From an uncultured Flavobacteriales bacterium (GTDB lineage Bacteria; Bacteroidota; Bacteroidia; Flavobacteriales; Crocinitomicaceae), in the NCBI GenBank assembly GCA_946479125.1, contig CAMLET010000180.1, forward strand, positions 1 through 6,737: a DNA stretch of 6,737 bases, given 5' to 3'. Positions 5,534 through 6,737 of the stretch are shown piece by piece. How positions within the stretch are numbered: the first letter of the stretch is position 1; each line of letters begins with the position of its first letter. The notes below the pieces were generated by a model. It did not search any database. It was not told where the DNA came from and saw nothing but the letters and a program-made list of their open reading frames with translations. A program made the position numbers and the translations under genes.

Positions 5534-6737
5534 TTATTTGTTTACAACCAACGCTTCCGGAATGGAAGAGTAATTTGGTCCAACCAGTGTCACATAATAA
5601 GTTCCTGAACTCAATGTGCTCACATCTAATTTCAATTGTTTGTCAGCCATTTCCATTGCAGAAAGTTGCTTTGTAATTACTTTTTGTCCTGTAATTTCTG
5701 TTATCGTCACTTCAAGTCCAGCAAGATTGTCGTTTGAATTAATTCGAATATTGACTTCCTCTTTCGCAGGGTTTGGAGCCAATTGAATTCCCAGACTCAA
5801 ATCGAAATTATTTACAGATAACAAGTCTTCGAAGCAATCCACAGTTCCATCCTGTTTAACAACACACATGCTTAATTCTGCCCCATTGTTGTTCATTCCC
5901 GGATCAGTAAATCCTGAAGTAATGATGGTAATGTTCTCACCAACGTATTGATCAAACGGAATCATGAAACGTCCGTAATGCGAAGGATTGTTCAAATCGT
6001 AAACTTCGAAAGGCAAGTTGTTGGGAAGCGTGTATTCATCCTGTCTGATTTCTCCGTAGTAAAGTCCGCCCGAAAACGCATCAACACCATCAAAGTAAAA
6101 GCGCAGTCCGCCTACGTCTGTCACCGCATTAAGAAAAGTGATCTGCGATAAATTGGGGTTGTTGGGCGCAGTGGTAACTTCACTTCCTGTAAAGCTTAGA
6201 AAAGCTCCGGTTTCGTCAATGTTGTAGTTTGCTACATCATAAATTCCAACAATTGGAACTACGTAATGTACTTGCTGACCTAGGGAATTCGAAAAATCAA
6301 AATACGGGTTCGAATCGTCAGTACTATTAGATGGATTTACTGTGATGTATGGATTTAGAATGTTATTGACCATGATCATCTGCGTTGCTTCTCCATAGTT
6401 CAGGTCATCTGCAACTAAAGTTCCGTCAATTCTGATATCAACTGTTTCAACCATTTCGTCCGCACTGCTGTGCACAAACTGAATGTAGCAGTAATTTGGA
6501 CAAATTCCGGGATCAGAAGCGGTGATTTCGAACTGTGAAATATCACCAAAATAACCATCGAGTTGTACATAGTAAGTTGTTCCGCCAGATAACCCGCAAA
6601 ATCCAATTTCAGAAGCAAATTCAGAACCACCGCTTGTACAGTTCATCTTGTCGTCATTAGCGGCAAGCATCATGTAAGTCATAAAATCCAAACAATCGCC
6701 AACGTCCCACAATGCAAGTTGAGTATCCGCCATGTTG
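5534..6737 (-). CDS. T9SS-exported surface or secreted protein, C-terminal part (5' truncated)
   Basis: The frame stays open to the window edge, no signal peptide is present, and the first in-frame Met (base 6733) lies inside a domain, so only the C-terminal ~400 residues are seen. Counting from that Met, residues 1-72 resemble a pre-peptidase C-terminal (PPC)-like beta domain, with DTQLALWD, LAANDD and GTTYYVQLDGY. Residues about 82-185 (IQFVHSSADE..VDIRIDGTLVADDLNYGEA) look like a DUF4397 domain, and about 196-300 (ITFLNAVTDVGGLRFYFDGV) like a second, more diverged copy. Residues about 313-399 form a T9SS type A sorting domain (LAPNPAKEEVNIRI, ITGQKV, LSSGTYYVTL, ending EALVVNK). The protein should cross the inner membrane by Sec and the outer membrane by T9SS, then be released or anchored. 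It may bind or present carbohydrate or protein; the enzymatic domain, if any, is outside the window. Confidence 0.88.
   Translation of the reverse strand, partial: NMADTQLALWDVGDCLDFMTYMMLAANDDKMNCTSGGSEFASEIGFCGLSGGTTYYVQLDGYFGDISQFEITASDPGICPNYCYIQFVHSSADEMVETVDIRIDGTLVADDLNYGEATQMIMVNNILNPYITVNPSNSTDDSNPYFDFSNSLGQQVHYVVPIVGIYDVANYNIDETGAFLSFTGSEVTTAPNNPNLSQITFLNAVTDVGGLRFYFDGVDAFSGGLYYGEIRQDEYTLPNNLPFEVYDLNNPSHYGRFMIPFDQYVGENITIITSGFTDPGMNNNGAELSMCVVKQDGTVDCFEDLLSVNNFDLSLGIQLAPNPAKEEVNIRINSNDNLAGLEVTITEITGQKVITKQLSAMEMADKQLKLDVSTLSSGTYYVTLVGPNYSSIPEALVVNK
5537..5797 (-). other. T9SS type A C-terminal sorting domain
   Basis: The last 87 or so residues of the minus-strand protein carry the expected landmarks in order: LAPNPAKEEVNI at the start, TITEITGQKV in the middle, LDVSTLSSGTYYVTL, and a short final strand with a terminal lysine (EALVVNK). 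This domain is recognised by the type IX secretion system, which is confined to Bacteroidota and close relatives, and so also places the organism. Confidence 0.92.

Noticed and set aside
1..6737. CRISPR array, tRNA or rRNA genes, transposase or prophage genes
   Set aside because: No regularly spaced repeats, cloverleaf sequence, ribosomal RNA segment or mobile-element protein was seen on either strand.

Overview
The window looks like one end of an assembled contig from a member of the phylum Bacteroidota, most likely order Flavobacteriales. Three things point there: a type IX secretion (T9SS) C-terminal sorting domain in the last gene, a histidyl-tRNA synthetase of the Bacteroidota type ([11 protein letters not shown] and ADRPQ..GRY..F motifs), and a TAnnTTTG-type promoter box with no Shine-Dalgarno sequences before the starts. 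The first 47 bases are not genomic. They match the inner part of the Illumina P5/TruSeq universal adapter, so organismal sequence starts at about base 48.

Layout: (1) 56-1558 (+), a membrane-anchored alpha/beta-hydrolase-like protein whose true 5' end may be cut off by the adapter junction. (2) 1559-1738, a 180-base intergenic region with purine-rich repeats, a tandem TTCTTCTGTG repeat interrupted by a 28-base palindrome, and a likely promoter. (3) 1739-5465 (+), a tight three-gene operon: hisS (histidyl-tRNA synthetase), hutH (histidine ammonia-lyase, 2 bases downstream) and a four-helix membrane protein of unknown function whose start overlaps the end of hutH by 10 bases. (4) 5466-5533, a short gap with a strong bidirectional terminator. 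(5) 5534-6737 (-), the C-terminal part of a large secreted T9SS cargo protein, cut by the window edge.

The most unusual item is inside hisS. The protein is 573 residues, about 110-120 longer than I expect for this family. The excess is one in-frame block of about 132 codons (residues 75-206) in the loop just before the histidine-binding LRYDLT motif. The block is about 33% GC, uses only AGA/AGG for arginine (8 of 8, against 4 of 19 in the rest of the gene), is predicted helical, and is bordered by look-alike LTHHNS / LTKHIS segments. It looks like a laterally acquired or rapidly evolving inserted domain in an essential enzyme.

The operon pairs the enzyme that charges histidine onto tRNA with the enzyme that begins histidine breakdown, so both consumers of free histidine are probably expressed from one promoter. 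No other histidine-degradation gene (hutU, hutI, hutG) is present in the window.
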